The translations under genes and the position numbers were made by a program. Below, in pieces: positions 22,610 through 33,066 of a DNA stretch of 64,000 nt; within the stretch, counting starts at the first letter, position 1, and each line of letters begins with the position of its first letter. Source of the DNA: Adineta ricciae (Eukaryota; Rotifera; Eurotatoria; Adinetida; Adinetidae). The stretch is from NCBI GenBank assembly GCA_905250025.1, contig CAJNOJ010000267.1, forward strand, positions 62,001 to 126,000, given 5' to 3'. The notes beneath the pieces are model-generated. The model was not told the DNA's origin and searched no databases. It worked only from the letters and a program-made list of their open reading frames with translations.

Positions 22610-25171
22610 ATGGATAAATCCAGTGGGATAGAAAAGACAAAGGAATCTTTGAATAGTGGTAAAGCTGGACTGGCACATCCATCAGTAGGTGCTGAAAATA
22701 TAGTTCTAGTTTGGTTGGATACGGCAATCGATGAGAAGAGTGTTGATTATGGCAACACCATGAAACAATTCAAGTGTATAGCTGATGATGTGAAAACGTT
22801 CACTAAAGATGAACCGTGTATTCAATTTATGCAAAATGCTACGAATAGTAGGATCTGTCTGATCACATCCGATTCGTTTGGTCAACGAATTTTACCTTAT
22901 ATTCATGGTATGTCTCAATTGAATACAATTTTAATATTCAGTCACAACAAACAATTGTACGAGGAATGGACGAGGAAATATGCGAAATTTAAGGGTGTTT
23001 TTTCCGAATTGTCATCCATATGTGAAGCATTACAAGCTGCAGTTCAACAGTGCGGACAGTATTTAATACCGATTAGTATATTCAATGAAGACGTTGCTGT
23101 TGGACCAGACACAATTTTCAATCGAATAGATTCGTCTTTCATTCACATTCAAGTACTTAAAGAAGTGTTATCAACCATTGACTTCGGTGAACTTCATCTG
23201 CAAGAATTCGTTAACCATTGCCTTGATTTATATGCTGAAAATACCGATGAGCTAGAAAACGTCAATCAATTTCACCGAGATTATTATAGTAAACGAGCAA
23301 TATGGTGGTATACTCAGGAATCGTTCCTATATAGAATGCTTCATCGTGCACTGCGATCATTGGATGCAAGTACGATTGTTCGTTTGGGTTTTTTCATCGA
23401 TGATTTGTCCCGTGATATTCAACGTTTACATTCCGAACAATCAGAGAATCCAGATTCTGATCAAAAGACCATTATTCTGTACCGTGGACACGGCCTCTCG
23501 ATCGGAAATTTTGATCGACTGAGTAAATTGAAAGACGGTTATATTTCATTTAACGATTTCTTACTCACAAGTAAAAACCGTGAAACTGCTTTTGATTTTG
23601 TACAACAAACTGCGGCAAATCCCGATTTCGTGGCGATTCTGTTTGTAATGACGGTTGACCCGAGTAAATCCACAATACCGTTTGCATCGATTACTGATGT
23701 CGGTTATTTCGATACGCAGGACGAAGTTCTTTTTCCGTTGCAAAGTGTGTTTCGACTTGACGGTATCGAAGTACTCGACACGGACAAGCACATTTATGAA
23801 GTGCGAGTAACTCTGACAAATGACAGTGACGAAAATATACGTAAACTTGTTAATCGTGTTCGAGAAGAAACCTTTCCTGAACAAGTCGGATGGGCCAGAT
23901 TTGGTCAATTACTACTTAAAATGAATCAACTAAAGAAATCTGAAGAATTGTACGAAATTTTACTCGACCAAACGACGTACGAAGCCGAAAAGATATCGAT
24001 ATATTACCAGCTGGGCTGGCTGAAACATCAGCAACGCGACTATCAAGCGGCATTAACATTCTACGAACAATCGCTCGATATCGCTCAAGAAACTTTGCCT
24101 CCGAATCATATCAGTTTGGCTTCGTCTCATACAAACATTGGAGCAGTGAATTACAGTATGGGCAATTATCCGAAAGCACTATCGTCGTACGAAAAGGCAC
24201 TTGAAATCCGACAGAAGTCACTTTCTGCGGATCATATCGATTTGGCCAGTTCATATCATGATGTTGGTATGACTTACAATAGTATGAATGATTTTTCAGA
24301 GGCGCTCTCGTCCTATGAACGAGCTCTACAAATTCGACAGAAGTCACTTCCATCCAATCATCCGGATCTCATTACCACTTACAATAATATAGGTCTCATC
24401 AATTACAACATGGGAAATTATTCGAAAGCGATTGCGGCGTACGAAAAAGCGTTTCAAAGCCAAGAACAATCACTGCCAGTGAATCATCCTAATCGAGCTA
24501 TCTATTACAATAATATCGGCATGGTTTACAACAACATGGGCGATTATGCAAATGCACTTGCATCATACGAAAAAGCGCTTCACATCCGACAGCAAACACT
24601 TGCCTCTAACCATCCGGAGTTAGCTGTTCCGTACAACAACGTCGGTATGGTGCAATACACTTTGGGTAACTACGCTAAAGCTCTCGCATCGTATGAGAAA
24701 GTGCTCGAAATTCACCAACAAAATCTTCCATCCAATCATTCCGATCTCGGTGATTCTTATAATAACATCGGCATGGTGTATTTCACCATGGCAAACTATC
24801 CAAAAGCGCTATCGTACTATCAAAAATCACTCGAGATTAAACAGCAATCGTTACCACCAGGCCATTTAAGTTTGGGCACTACGTATAATAATCTCGGTAT
24901 GGCTTATATGAATATGGGTGAACATCGGAAAGCACTTTCAGCTCATGAAAATGCTCTACAGATTCGACAACAATCCCTCCCTTCTACTCATTCTGATTTA
25001 GCTATGTCTCTGGGACATATTGGCAACGTGTACCACAGTATGGGCGAGCATAAGAAAGCGCTTTCGTATTGCCAACGCGCTGTTGAGATAGCTCATCAGA
25101 CATTACCGTCGCAACATCCGCATGTCCAATGGTATAGGAAAATTCTTCAAGATGTCGAAAAACAACTGTGA
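22610..25171 (+). CDS. NAD-dependent ADP-ribosyltransferase with nine TPRs
   Basis: An 853-residue intronless protein. Residues 1-280 form a charged N-terminal region without a signal peptide. Residues about 285-400 have the features of an arginine-type mono-ADP-ribosyltransferase: YRG with Arg292, a SFNDFLLTSKN strand (313-323) in the STS position, and TQDEVLF (369-375) with the catalytic Glu372. The residue two before it is Gln370, giving QxE in place of the ExE of classical arginine-specific enzymes. Residues about 462-840 are nine 42-residue TPRs of kinesin-light-chain type (YNNIGMVY, MGNYxKALxSYEKALEIRQ). ART-TPR fusions are typical of bdelloids. The TPRs probably recruit a target protein for modification. 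The substrate is unknown. The domain boundary and the role are from family knowledge. Confidence 0.85.
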   Translation: MDKSSGIEKTKESLNSGKAGLAHPSVGAENIVLVWLDTAIDEKSVDYGNTMKQFKCIADDVKTFTKDEPCIQFMQNATNSRICLITSDSFGQRILPYIHGMSQLNTILIFSHNKQLYEEWTRKYAKFKGVFSELSSICEALQAAVQQCGQYLIPISIFNEDVAVGPDTIFNRIDSSFIHIQVLKEVLSTIDFGELHLQEFVNHCLDLYAENTDELENVNQFHRDYYSKRAIWWYTQESFLYRMLHRALRSLDASTIVRLGFFIDDLSRDIQRLHSEQSENPDSDQKTIILYRGHGLSIGNFDRLSKLKDGYISFNDFLLTSKNRETAFDFVQQTAANPDFVAILFVMTVDPSKSTIPFASITDVGYFDTQDEVLFPLQSVFRLDGIEVLDTDKHIYEVRVTLTNDSDENIRKLVNRVREETFPEQVGWARFGQLLLKMNQLKKSEELYEILLDQTTYEAEKISIYYQLGWLKHQQRDYQAALTFYEQSLDIAQETLPPNHISLASSHTNIGAVNYSMGNYPKALSSYEKALEIRQKSLSADHIDLASSYHDVGMTYNSMNDFSEALSSYERALQIRQKSLPSNHPDLITTYNNIGLINYNMGNYSKAIAAYEKAFQSQEQSLPVNHPNRAIYYNNIGMVYNNMGDYANALASYEKALHIRQQTLASNHPELAVPYNNVGMVQYTLGNYAKALASYEKVLEIHQQNLPSNHSDLGDSYNNIGMVYFTMANYPKALSYYQKSLEIKQQSLPPGHLSLGTTYNNLGMAYMNMGEHRKALSAHENALQIRQQSLPSTHSDLAMSLGHIGNVYHSMGEHKKALSYCQRAVEIAHQTLPSQHPHVQWYRKILQDVEKQL
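23993..25126 (+). repeat. Nine tandem 126-base TPR-coding units
   Basis: The DNA follows the 42-residue TPR period exactly. Units begin at about codons 462, 504, 546, 588, 630, 672, 714, 756 and 798. Units differ enough for each to be placed. The repeat probably also explains why assembly broke within this gene in other copies. Confidence 0.8.
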
Positions 25172-25733
25172 TATTTTCTTTTCTTCCTTTAAAGCAAAAT
25201 AAAATGTTTTAGTTATGTACTTTCATAATTACCACAGGTATCGTTTTCTCCTCCGCAGAAATCAACGTACGTTGAAGAATAGAAAAGAAAAATATATTGT
25301 TGTATCTGTTCTCAGTCAATGTGCACTGTTTTTTAGAAACGAAAAATTATTCATCAACATCAACATCAACTGAAAATAAAACTAAGACGTCATTGAATTC
25401 CCATTGAACGTGCAAAACAAGAACCATATTCCATTAGAAACAAAGCATCTCAGAAGCAGTTGAGTCTAAGACGACGAATGTTTCTTCACTGAATTATGAA
25501 GTAATTAAATGAAAATTGTGAATATCAAGCATCTTTCTATGTTATCGTAGTTTACCATTGATATCTTTAGGTAATAGAAGGAATTCAATTCGCATATTAT
25601 GGACACTTCTGATCGATTTTGCCGACCGTTATGACATATTTACATCCATTAAAAAGCATATTTATTATAAATGCTATTTGCCGTCTGATAAGCTATGGTA
25701 TATATTTTTCAATGATTATGAAAATCTCATATA
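25172..25733. other. Intergenic region between ART-TPR and papain-family genes
   Basis: Holds the ART-TPR 3' end with AATAAA at about 25199, then AT-rich sequence. An open frame at 25558-25740 is short and lacks domain signal. The two genes converge here. Confidence 0.5.
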
Positions 25734-26164
25734 TCAATAATTGTATTTGTCTTCTTTTGATTCAGGTACAATTAATTGGCAGACGCGAGGTAATTTAGAT
25801 GGACGTGGTATGATTCTTGTCACAGTCCATAAATGATCGGCATGACTGACGCGACGTCGATTCAGTATAAAGTCATAAGGCGCATAGAAATAGCCATTAG
25901 AACCCTGAAATAAAATCGATTAGAAGCAGACAAATTAATGTCAACTGGTCGTTCTCTTTTCTCGTTCTTACCCAAGCTACTCCCCATGAGTTTCGCATGA
26001 TAAAATACTTTTCTTTTCTATCATAACCAACGATCAACACAGTATGTAAATTGTTTCTATCGATTCGTTTGTTTTTTAGTTTTTGTATGTCTAAAAATCC
26101 GTGATTAGTTTTGATGATCTGTTCAGTTTCATCATCCATGATAATGTCGATCGGCACCGGAATT
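25734..26164 (-). CDS. Papain-family (C1) peptidase-like protein, 3' fragment
   Basis: Last exon 25904-25734 and part of the previous exon (26164-25972) of the gene described at 27677-28680. It retains the active-site His (HTVLIVGYD) and Asn (MRNSWG). It is cut by the N at 26165, after which the TPR part of the ART gene begins again. Confidence 0.8.
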
Positions 26165-26165
26165 N

Positions 26166-27091
26166 CCAGTTCATATCATGATGTTGGTATGACTTACAAT
26201 AGTATGAATGATTTTTCAGAGGCGCTCTCGTCCTATGAACGAGCTCTACAAATTCGACAGAAGTCACTTCCATCCAATCATCCGGACCTCATTACTACTT
26301 ATAATAACATAGGTCTCATCAATTACAACATGGGAAATTATCCGAAAGCGATTGCGGCGTACGAAAAAGCGTTTCAAAGCCAAGAACAATCACTGCCAGC
26401 GAATCATCCTAATCGAGCTATCTATTACAATAATATCGGCATGGTTTACAATAATATGGGCGATTATGCAAATGCACTTGCATCATACGAAAAAGCACTT
26501 CACATTCGACAGAAAACACTTTCCTCTAACTGCCCAGAGTTAGCTATTCCGTACAACAACGTCGGTATGGTGCAATATACTTTGGGTGACTATGCTAAAG
26601 CTCTCGCATCATATGAGAAAGTACTCGAAATTCAGCAACAAAATCTTCCACCCAATCATCCCGATCTCGGTGATTCTTATAATAACATCGGTATGGTGTA
26701 TTTCACCATGGCAAACTATCCAAAAGCGTTGTCGTACTATCAAAAAGCACTCGAGATTAAACAGGACTCGTTGCCACCAGGCCATCTAAGTTTAGGCACT
26801 ACGTATAATAATCTCGGTATGGTTTATATGAATATGGGTGAACATCGGAAAGCACTTTCAGCTCATGAAAATGCTCTACAGATTCGGCAACAATCCCTCC
26901 CTTCTACGCATTCTGATTTAGCTATGTCTCTGGGACATATTGGCAACGTGCACCACAGTATGGGCGAGCATAAGAAAGCGCTTTCGTATTGCCAACGCGC
27001 TGTTGAGATAGCTCATCAGACATTACCGTCGCAACATCCGCATGTTCAATGGTATAGGAAAATTCTTCAAGATGTTGAAAAACAGTTGTGA
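26166..27091 (+). CDS. ADP-ribosyltransferase-TPR protein, 3' fragment (TPR region)
   Basis: Corresponds to residues about 546-853 of 22610-25171: the last seven TPRs and the stop. It differs by scattered substitutions, such as KTLSSNCPE for QTLASNHPE. It starts directly after the N at 26165, without a start codon or the ART domain. Confidence 0.85.
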
Positions 27092-27676
27092 TATTTTTTT
27101 TCTTCTTTAAAGGGAAATAAAATGTTTTAGTTATGTGCTTTCATAATTACCACAGGTATCGTTTTCTCCTCCGCAGAAATCAATGTACGTTGAAGAATAG
27201 AAAAGAAAAATATTGTTGTATCTGTTCTCAGTCAATGTGCACTGTTTTGTAGAAACGAAAACTTGTTCGTTAACATCAACTGAAAATAAAACTAAAACGT
27301 CAACGAATCTCCCTCCCCCTTGAACGTGCAAAACAAGAATCATATTCCATTAGAGAAGAAAGCATCTCAGAAGCAGTTGACTCACCACTTATAATTAAAT
27401 TATTCTATACGTCTAAGACGACGAATGTTTCTTCACTGAATTATGAAGTAAATGAAAATTGTGAAAATCAAGCATCTTTCTATGTTATCGTAATTAATCA
27501 TCGATATCTTTAGGTAATAGAAGAAATTCTATTCGCGCATTATGGATAATTCTGATCGATTTTGTCAACCGTTATGACATATTCACATCCATTAAAAAGC
27601 ATATTTATTGTAAATGCTGTTTACCATCTGATAAACTATGGTATATATTTTTCAATGATCATGAAAATCTCATTTA
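27092..27676. other. Intergenic region, second copy
   Basis: Corresponds to 25172-25733 with an extra stretch near 27380-27410. AATAAA lies at about 27115. Nothing else was recognised. Confidence 0.5.
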
Positions 27677-28680
27677 TCAATAATTGTATTTGTCTTCTTT
27701 CGATTCAGGTACAATTAATTGACAGACGCGAGGTAATTTAGATGGACGTGGTATGATTCTTGTCACAGTCCATAAATGATCGGCATGACTGACACGACGT
27801 CGATTCAGTATAAACTCATACGGCGCATAGAAATAACCATTAGAACCCTGAAATAAAATCGATTAGAAGCAGACAAATTAATGTCGACTGGTCGTTCTCT
27901 TTTCTCGTTCTTACCCAAGCTACTCCCCATGAGTTTCGCATGATAAAATACTTTTCTTTTCTATCATAACCAACGATCAACACAGTATGTAAATTGTTTC
28001 TATCGATTCGTTTGTCTTTTAGTTTTTGTATGTCTAAAAATCCGTGATTAGTTTTGATGATCTGTTCAGTTTCATCGTCCATGATAATGTCGATCGGCAC
28101 CGGAATTTGATTATGTAGACATGTTTCAATCGCTTCGATAGTAACCGGGACAGAAAGTAAATTAACTGTATATTTTTTTGCTTGGCGATATGCAGCCGCA
28201 GACGGTTGTTTATTTAATAAACGCATTCGATACGGCCAGAATTCTTCTTCACATATGCCATGTTTTCTCATACTTAACGCAATATTTCGTTGGTGAACGC
28301 CGAGATCTTGAACATGACGTGTTTTCTGTTCTTTTCGTTGTCCGTTGTAATAGATAAATAACCGGGATAGATTGATACACGGCATTGTATATGGGCAGTT
28401 ATTTGTCCGTCGGATTAAATACTCACAAATGGTCGCAAATGCATTGGCACAACTAGAAGAAAGTAAAAACAATGCGACTTAGATGAATTCGATTCGAATG
28501 GTTAGTATAGTACCAAGTTTTGGTATCATCCTGGTGTATAATTGGTGACATCCATACGCTAAGATCAACAGACGATGCTAATTTCTGCGGCGGAAACATA
28601 TAAAATCTCAGATTTGGTCTGGCTTCATTAATGTCATACGTATCATGGCCATTTCTTCTTCTACCATAAGTCATCAACAT
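27677..28680 (-). CDS. Papain-family (C1A) cysteine peptidase-like protein, three exons
   Basis: Exons on the minus strand are 28680-28514, 28452-27915 and 27847-27677. Exon 1 gives VDLSVWMSPIIHQDD, matching the VDLRxxxxPVxDQG motif before the active Cys of bacterial-type C1 peptidases. The Cys codon is formed across the first intron (TG|T) and gives TCCANA where GSCTANA is usual. Exon 2 carries HTVLIVGYD (catalytic His) and MRNSWG (catalytic Asn). Exon 3 completes WGSNGYFYAPYEF and a basic C-terminal tail. No convincing signal peptide follows the ATG at 28680. One copy has an in-frame stop further upstream, which supports a start near here. Proteolytic activity is inferred from the retained Cys-His-Asn set. 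The glycine before the Cys is replaced by Thr. Confidence 0.7.
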
Positions 28681-29300
28681 GACTACAACAATATGCCTGT
28701 TTGGATGTGAAGGTGAAGAGAGTATATAGTTCTAGTTTGTGCATAGAGAAAAGGAATATAAATGACTGCCATTTAGATCGTATAATTTCTTCACAGTCAC
28801 TCATTTGTGTCAGTAATAAATAATAAAGTCATGTTTTCTTTTTCAACAACGTGTAAGGAGGTAAGCGAATGTATTCAGTATTCTTGCAGTATCAACTATT
28901 ACGTGAGACTTTCGACTGTATACAGTACATTCGAAATATGCCTATTACAAATGAAAATAGTGCTACTGCTTTGTCCTTTCAAAAGTACAATCAATCACTA
29001 TTTACTGTTTTTTCATACTTCAGACACCTATTATTTTATTTCGGAGAATGAAAACACTTTATTGGAAAGATTGATCGTCAAAGAAGTTAATCGTGAAAAT
29101 ATTTACTTTTGTAATTTGATCATAAGACGAAAACAATGCATCATGCTTTCGTGGAACGTATCATAGTTAAATCCGCGATTCAAAATCAAGGCCATTCGTA
29201 AAAAATACGCATCGTTACTACATACAGTATATATATATATATATATAGAAAAGCTTTGCGAAACAAAAATATTCATACAATCTGCTCTACGTTCCTCATC
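28681..29300 (+). promoter_or_regulatory. Intergenic region with TA microsatellite before the secreted protein gene
   Basis: A (TA)n run at about 29227-29247 sits 54 bases before the ATG at 29301, a TATA-like position. The second copy has a much shorter run near 42979-42987. The open frame at 28807-29166 is frameshifted in the second copy, so it is noncoding. Confidence 0.45.
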
Positions 29301-29726
29301 ATGATGAAATATTTCTCCACAGCAATTTTCCTATTGATTACAAGTGAACTCCTTTTCATCGCTGCTGATGAACGGAGTTTGGGAAAGAAGACAAGTTTAG
29401 TTAATAGTCTGTTGCGCAGCGGTGGCCAGCATCCATTTGACAAGCTAACAAGTACAGGTGGTGCTACGCGAATTACTGACGCTCCTGGTAATGTTGCACA
29501 ATGGCGAAAGCCAGGTGGTTTAAATCAAGCTTTTGATGATTTCGTATCATTGCCCGGTAAACCTGGAAAAGATGTGTCGAAAGACAATAAAATCATCTTT
29601 ACGAAAGATATGGGTGCGTTGGGTAAAGTAACTATGCGTGAACATAGTACTGAAGGTTCGCCAACACTTGAACTGCAACGACCTAGCGGAGGTTCAAAAT
29701 ATAAAGCTATTCGTTATTCAAACTAA
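29301..29726 (+). CDS. Secreted protein with a bacterial polymorphic-toxin-like C-terminal domain
   Basis: Intronless, 141 residues. A signal peptide (MMKYFSTAIFLLITSELLF) is followed by a basic linker and a compact domain from about residue 52. The order of short motifs (GG-A, AFDDFVSLPG, GKVTMREHS, GSPTLELQ, KAIRY at the C-terminus) is what I associate with C-terminal effector domains of bacterial secreted polymorphic toxins. The exact family is not identified and activity is not shown. Lack of introns among intron-bearing neighbours fits gene transfer from bacteria. It could be a defence effector or a domesticated extracellular protein. An upstream in-frame TTG is ignored in favour of the double ATG conserved in both copies. 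AATAAA at 29736-29741 follows the stop closely. Confidence 0.6.
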   Translation: MMKYFSTAIFLLITSELLFIAADERSLGKKTSLVNSLLRSGGQHPFDKLTSTGGATRITDAPGNVAQWRKPGGLNQAFDDFVSLPGKPGKDVSKDNKIIFTKDMGALGKVTMREHSTEGSPTLELQRPSGGSKYKAIRYSN

Positions 29727-29778
29727 TTTATTATCAATAAAAATATGTCCTTTATTAAAAGAAATCCAGTTTTCTTTC

Positions 29779-29796
29779 TATTTGTTTATTCTAGAT
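29779..29796 (+). promoter_or_regulatory. Possible spliced-leader trans-splice acceptor
   Basis: A pyrimidine-rich TTTGTTTATTCTAG ends two bases before the ATG of the Ly6-like gene, and the upstream stop is only 70 bases away. Bdelloid rotifers are known to use spliced-leader trans-splicing, so this could be an operon-like pair. The same arrangement is present at about 43519-43536. Confidence 0.45.
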
Positions 29797-30485
29797 ATGC
29801 TCCGGCAAGCCTATTTTCTTATACTATTAGTCACTTTCGCGATTCATGAAGGTATGGACACGATGACTAACCATCACAGAGAACAATTGATTGTATGTTT
29901 AATAAATTCTTTTCCATTAATTAGTTAGCCAGGCAGCTTCTGGCTGGTGTTATCAATGTGATTCAAGAAATCCCCGATGTGGTAACAAAGTTGATCCATC
30001 ATTGAGTAATCACAAAGTTCCATGTAATGGACAATGCTACACATATTCATACAAGAATGGTGAGCAGGTATTTTTTTAAGCTTGAAGTGATCGAAGCAAA
30101 TGTTCATTTGCTGTAGTTGTCTATCGTGGCTGTTCTTGGGAACATGGCTTTATGACACGTCAATCAACTAGTGAACCTGTCTATGATAAAGAGAATGTTT
30201 GGCTATTTTGCGATACACCACTGTAAATATGAATAATCTGACATTATTTTTATCTACGGATCGTATTTCGTAATTTAGATGTAATAACGATGCAGATCGA
30301 CTGAAAGCAGGTAAAATAGTTAAGATAGATGAGATAACATTTCGTTTACATATACTTCTATCGATTTAGAAATATGCGATAGTGTTATCTGTCCGTACTT
30401 GACCTTTCCAGCTGCTTGCAAATTGAACAATATTGATACTCAATGTGGACGCGCATGCGGAAATCCGTTGTGTTTTTCGAAATAA
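29797..30485 (+). CDS. Secreted Ly6/uPAR-like cysteine-rich protein, five exons
   Basis: Exons 29797-29851, 29925-30059, 30117-30222, 30279-30310 and 30370-30485, all with GT-AG introns of 56-73 bases and consistent phase, give 147 residues. The first exon is a signal peptide (MLRQAYFLILLVTFAIHE). The mature part begins WCYQCDS, the usual opening of a Ly6/uPAR three-finger domain. Later cysteines lie in CNGQCY, RGCSWE, WLFCDT and CNNDADRL (the CxN-type closing motif). A cysteine-rich extension follows (CDSVICP, CGRACGNPLCF). No GPI-anchor tail is evident, so the product is probably secreted. The stop overlaps an AATAAA signal. The adjacent upstream gene is in the same orientation, possibly co-transcribed. 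Confidence 0.7.
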
Positions 30486-31199
30486 AATCAATGTAGTTTG
30501 CATGACAGGATATTTTTTCTAGTAAACAAATGACGTATATATAACTGAAAGGAAAGAACAAAAATTGCACAATCTGAAATTGCTACAGCTTAAATTACAT
30601 TTCGGTGAGAAATGAAAGAGACGAGCCGCAATCGATGGCTAACAACTCTAAAGTTTTGAGACTGAAGCAACACTTTCGGTCCTTCGGGACCACAGGCGTC
30701 GATTAATTTGACACTCGTCTTTTTTTTTCTTTTGAAATCATACCAAGGAAATTCTTTTTCAATCTGCTGTGCTACAAACAACAAAACAGATACTGAATCA
30801 CGGTACGAAGCTGTGACTAAGGTACCTATTTGTACTTGTATATTTCTTCAAATTTCATTCTGAATTATTTTTATCGAATTGATGAGTAAGCGCGCGTCCA
30901 TAGTCATACTTTTCCTTTATCTCTCTCGTCACATTTCTCATTGAATTATTATACTCTAATGAGAAATTGGTATGAATAAGATATAAACATGTTTTTCGAT
31001 TTTTCTGATATTTGCGTGAAGAAAAAATTGTTTGACGCCTCATTTAATTGTGCAGTATGCGTTGAAAACGAAATATGGGGAGGTGAAGAAAGCAATACTC
31101 GTCACGCCCATACGAGCGCCCAAGTTTAGTATAAATATAGGCACAAAAAAAACTACCATAGAACCTATATTGATTCGCCCATAATACCATACATACAAT
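30486..31199 (+). promoter_or_regulatory. Intergenic region with TATA box for the CYSTM-like gene
   Basis: TATAAATATA at about 31130-31139 stands about 60 bases before the ATG at 31200 and is conserved before 44941. Minus-strand open frames here are not conserved between copies. Confidence 0.5.
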
Positions 31200-31622
31200 A
31201 TGACTTCCGTTGTTCACAAACAGCCATCTACATTGTAAGTGTTTAAACTATCGTGATATATCATAGAGAAATTGATTCTCTTAGAGATGCATTCAATATG
31301 GATCAGAATGTTATAGGTGAGTAGGAGAAGAAGATTCAATAGATGAATTCCAGTGAGAGATATCAAATACGGTATTTTCTATTTATCGACAGAAAAAACA
31401 GTGAAGAAAACTGATGATACAACTACACAAGAATCTGCCCTATCAAAAGACAACTTCCCCAAAGGTTTACGAGGTGGTGGTGCTTGTTTTGATTGGTTAG
31501 TTGAGAATTCAATTTCTTGTTTAACTTTCAAAACTTGTCGATTCTATTTTAGTTTGGCATGCTTATGTATATGCTGCGCCCTCGAAGAAATCGCTTGCTT
31601 GGAATGTTGTAGAGACTGCTAA
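31200..31622 (+). CDS. CYSTM-like small tail-anchored protein, four exons
   Basis: Exons 31200-31234, 31285-31316, 31393-31495 and 31553-31622 give 79 residues. The N-terminal two-thirds is polar (Lys/Thr/Gln-rich). It ends in GLRGGGACF followed by a cysteine-packed hydrophobic segment (CLACLCICCALEEIACLECC). That is the layout of the CYSTM cysteine-rich transmembrane module, known in small tail-anchored proteins linked to stress tolerance. The acidic pair inside the hydrophobic segment is also usual for CYSTM. The third donor is GTTAGT. Membrane location and stress role are inferred from the family. Confidence 0.65.
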
Positions 31623-31901
31623 TTTCAGTTTTTAAATAAAATAATTCGATCTATTCTCATACGCTGCAGGTTCTTCTCAGTATATTGCACCGAACAACTG
31701 ATTAAAAGACAAAACAGATAGATGATGATGTTAGTGTGAAACTCAACGACTGATTCGAATCATTTGAGAAATAACGAAGAAAATAGAGAAAAAAAGTGTT
31801 TTTATTGATTCATCGTTGGCCGCAAGAAAGTAATAACTTGTGAAAATTGCACAAATACATCCTTCACTTCGCCAGCATTTACGTTTTATTACATACGCAC
31901 G

Positions 31902-33008
31902 ATGTCGACTGTGAGAATGACTCTAACCAATGTACAACGATTGTTTACATTTTCAAGTGCACCAAGAAGAAGCGTCTCTTGATATACTTCAAAGTTTCTT
32001 TCCACCTAAACTAACGCTGGTGAATTTACGACGGGCAATCGTCAAATACGAGAAAATCCACGAAAATCTTAACTTTTGTTGAGATATCTTACTATTGATG
32101 TGTCCATATAGGCGCCGGGTCATATACATTCGTCCAAACTGATCACACCACTACTGGCTGGCGCTGAAGGGAAACTAGACTACACAGCAAAAGAAGTTCA
32201 CTACATTCTTTCTCAATACAGGAAAGTTTCCTAACACGGATGAGGAGAGTGGGCAAGTTCTATTACGGACATTGTCCAGCCGAATCAATGTATTCTTTGT
32301 TTCTTAGCATATTTCTACTAACAAGTGCACAATAACGGTGACGAGCGTCTGACTACTATTGAGCGTTACTCTACAAAGAACAATCCGCCACCGGATTGAC
32401 TCACATCAACTGTAGAAGTTCGATTTGATAAAAGTCATCTAATGACCAATCGAATGGCTTTGTCAACTTTGCCAACAAACATATTTAGATTCACTGTATG
32501 ATTGCGAAACATTACGACACGATGAAATCGTTATTGTACGAGAATGCCGGCGATTTGCCGAATAGATTGGTAGACATCTCAAAACATAATAGAAATCAAC
32601 TAGATCAAGAGAACTTTTAGGCTACCCAGAAACATTTATATATGTTGGTCATTACATCTGTTCGATTTCTCCGCCTCTAGTCCAAGATATTCTCATTATG
32701 GAAACTGTGCATAGTGATCATTACAGACGTGACTGTGTTGTTCGCGATATGAACAAAGCACATCTCTCTTTTAAAACGGCTTCGTCGTTCAACACGAGTG
32801 ACTATAAAATAGTTACGGTGCATTTCTTGGTCATTCAAAGCACAAGTTTCTGCAACAAATCTGTGTAACTGTGACATTACCCAATGTTAAATTGGATTAT
32901 GCTGTTTATAAAGATAAACAATTGGAGTGGAAATGCAAACAATTGTCGCGAAAAATCAATGGAAAAACGATCAGAGATATCATAAAAGATAAAGAGATGA
33001 TTGAGTAA
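31902..33008 (+). pseudogene. Decayed gene of unknown family (first copy)
   Basis: Coding-like stretches in several plus-strand frames match the better-preserved copy at 45638-46584, starting MSTVRMTLTNVQR. An extra A in the CCAAGAAGAAG run and several stops break the frame. Later segments read as protein (HYRRDCVVRD; LDYAVYKDKQLEWK) before a TAA at 33006-33008. I do not recognise the family. The end lies 59 bases from the convergent eEF1-beta stop. Confidence 0.4.
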
Positions 33009-33066
33009 TTTTATGTTATACGATGTTAATAAACAGGAATGTGGTGGTAGTTGGTGATCATGAATT

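Larger units (their letters stand above)
18782..23654. repeat. 4.9-kb segment, second copy of a direct duplication
   Basis: Matches 13849-18780 along its whole length and begins exactly after the single N. No target-site duplication or transposon terminus was seen at either edge. That argues for overlapping allelic contigs over a mobile or segmental duplication. Confidence 0.9.
24246..28107. repeat. 1.9-kb direct repeat around the N at 26165
   Basis: Bases 24246-26164 match 26166-28107 (1,919 against 1,942 bases). The segment runs from the TPR region through the intergenic sequence into the peptidase gene. Confidence 0.9.

Noticed and set aside
13849..23654. True 4.9-kb tandem duplication or a large mobile element
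   Set aside because: No terminal repeats, target-site duplication or transposase were seen, and the boundary coincides exactly with a single N.
23990..25130. CRISPR-like or satellite array
   Set aside because: The 126-base period is the codon footprint of 42-residue TPRs in an open frame.
28807..29166. Plus-strand frame of 119 codons before the secreted protein gene
   Set aside because: It is frameshifted in the second copy near 42740 and lacks domain signal.
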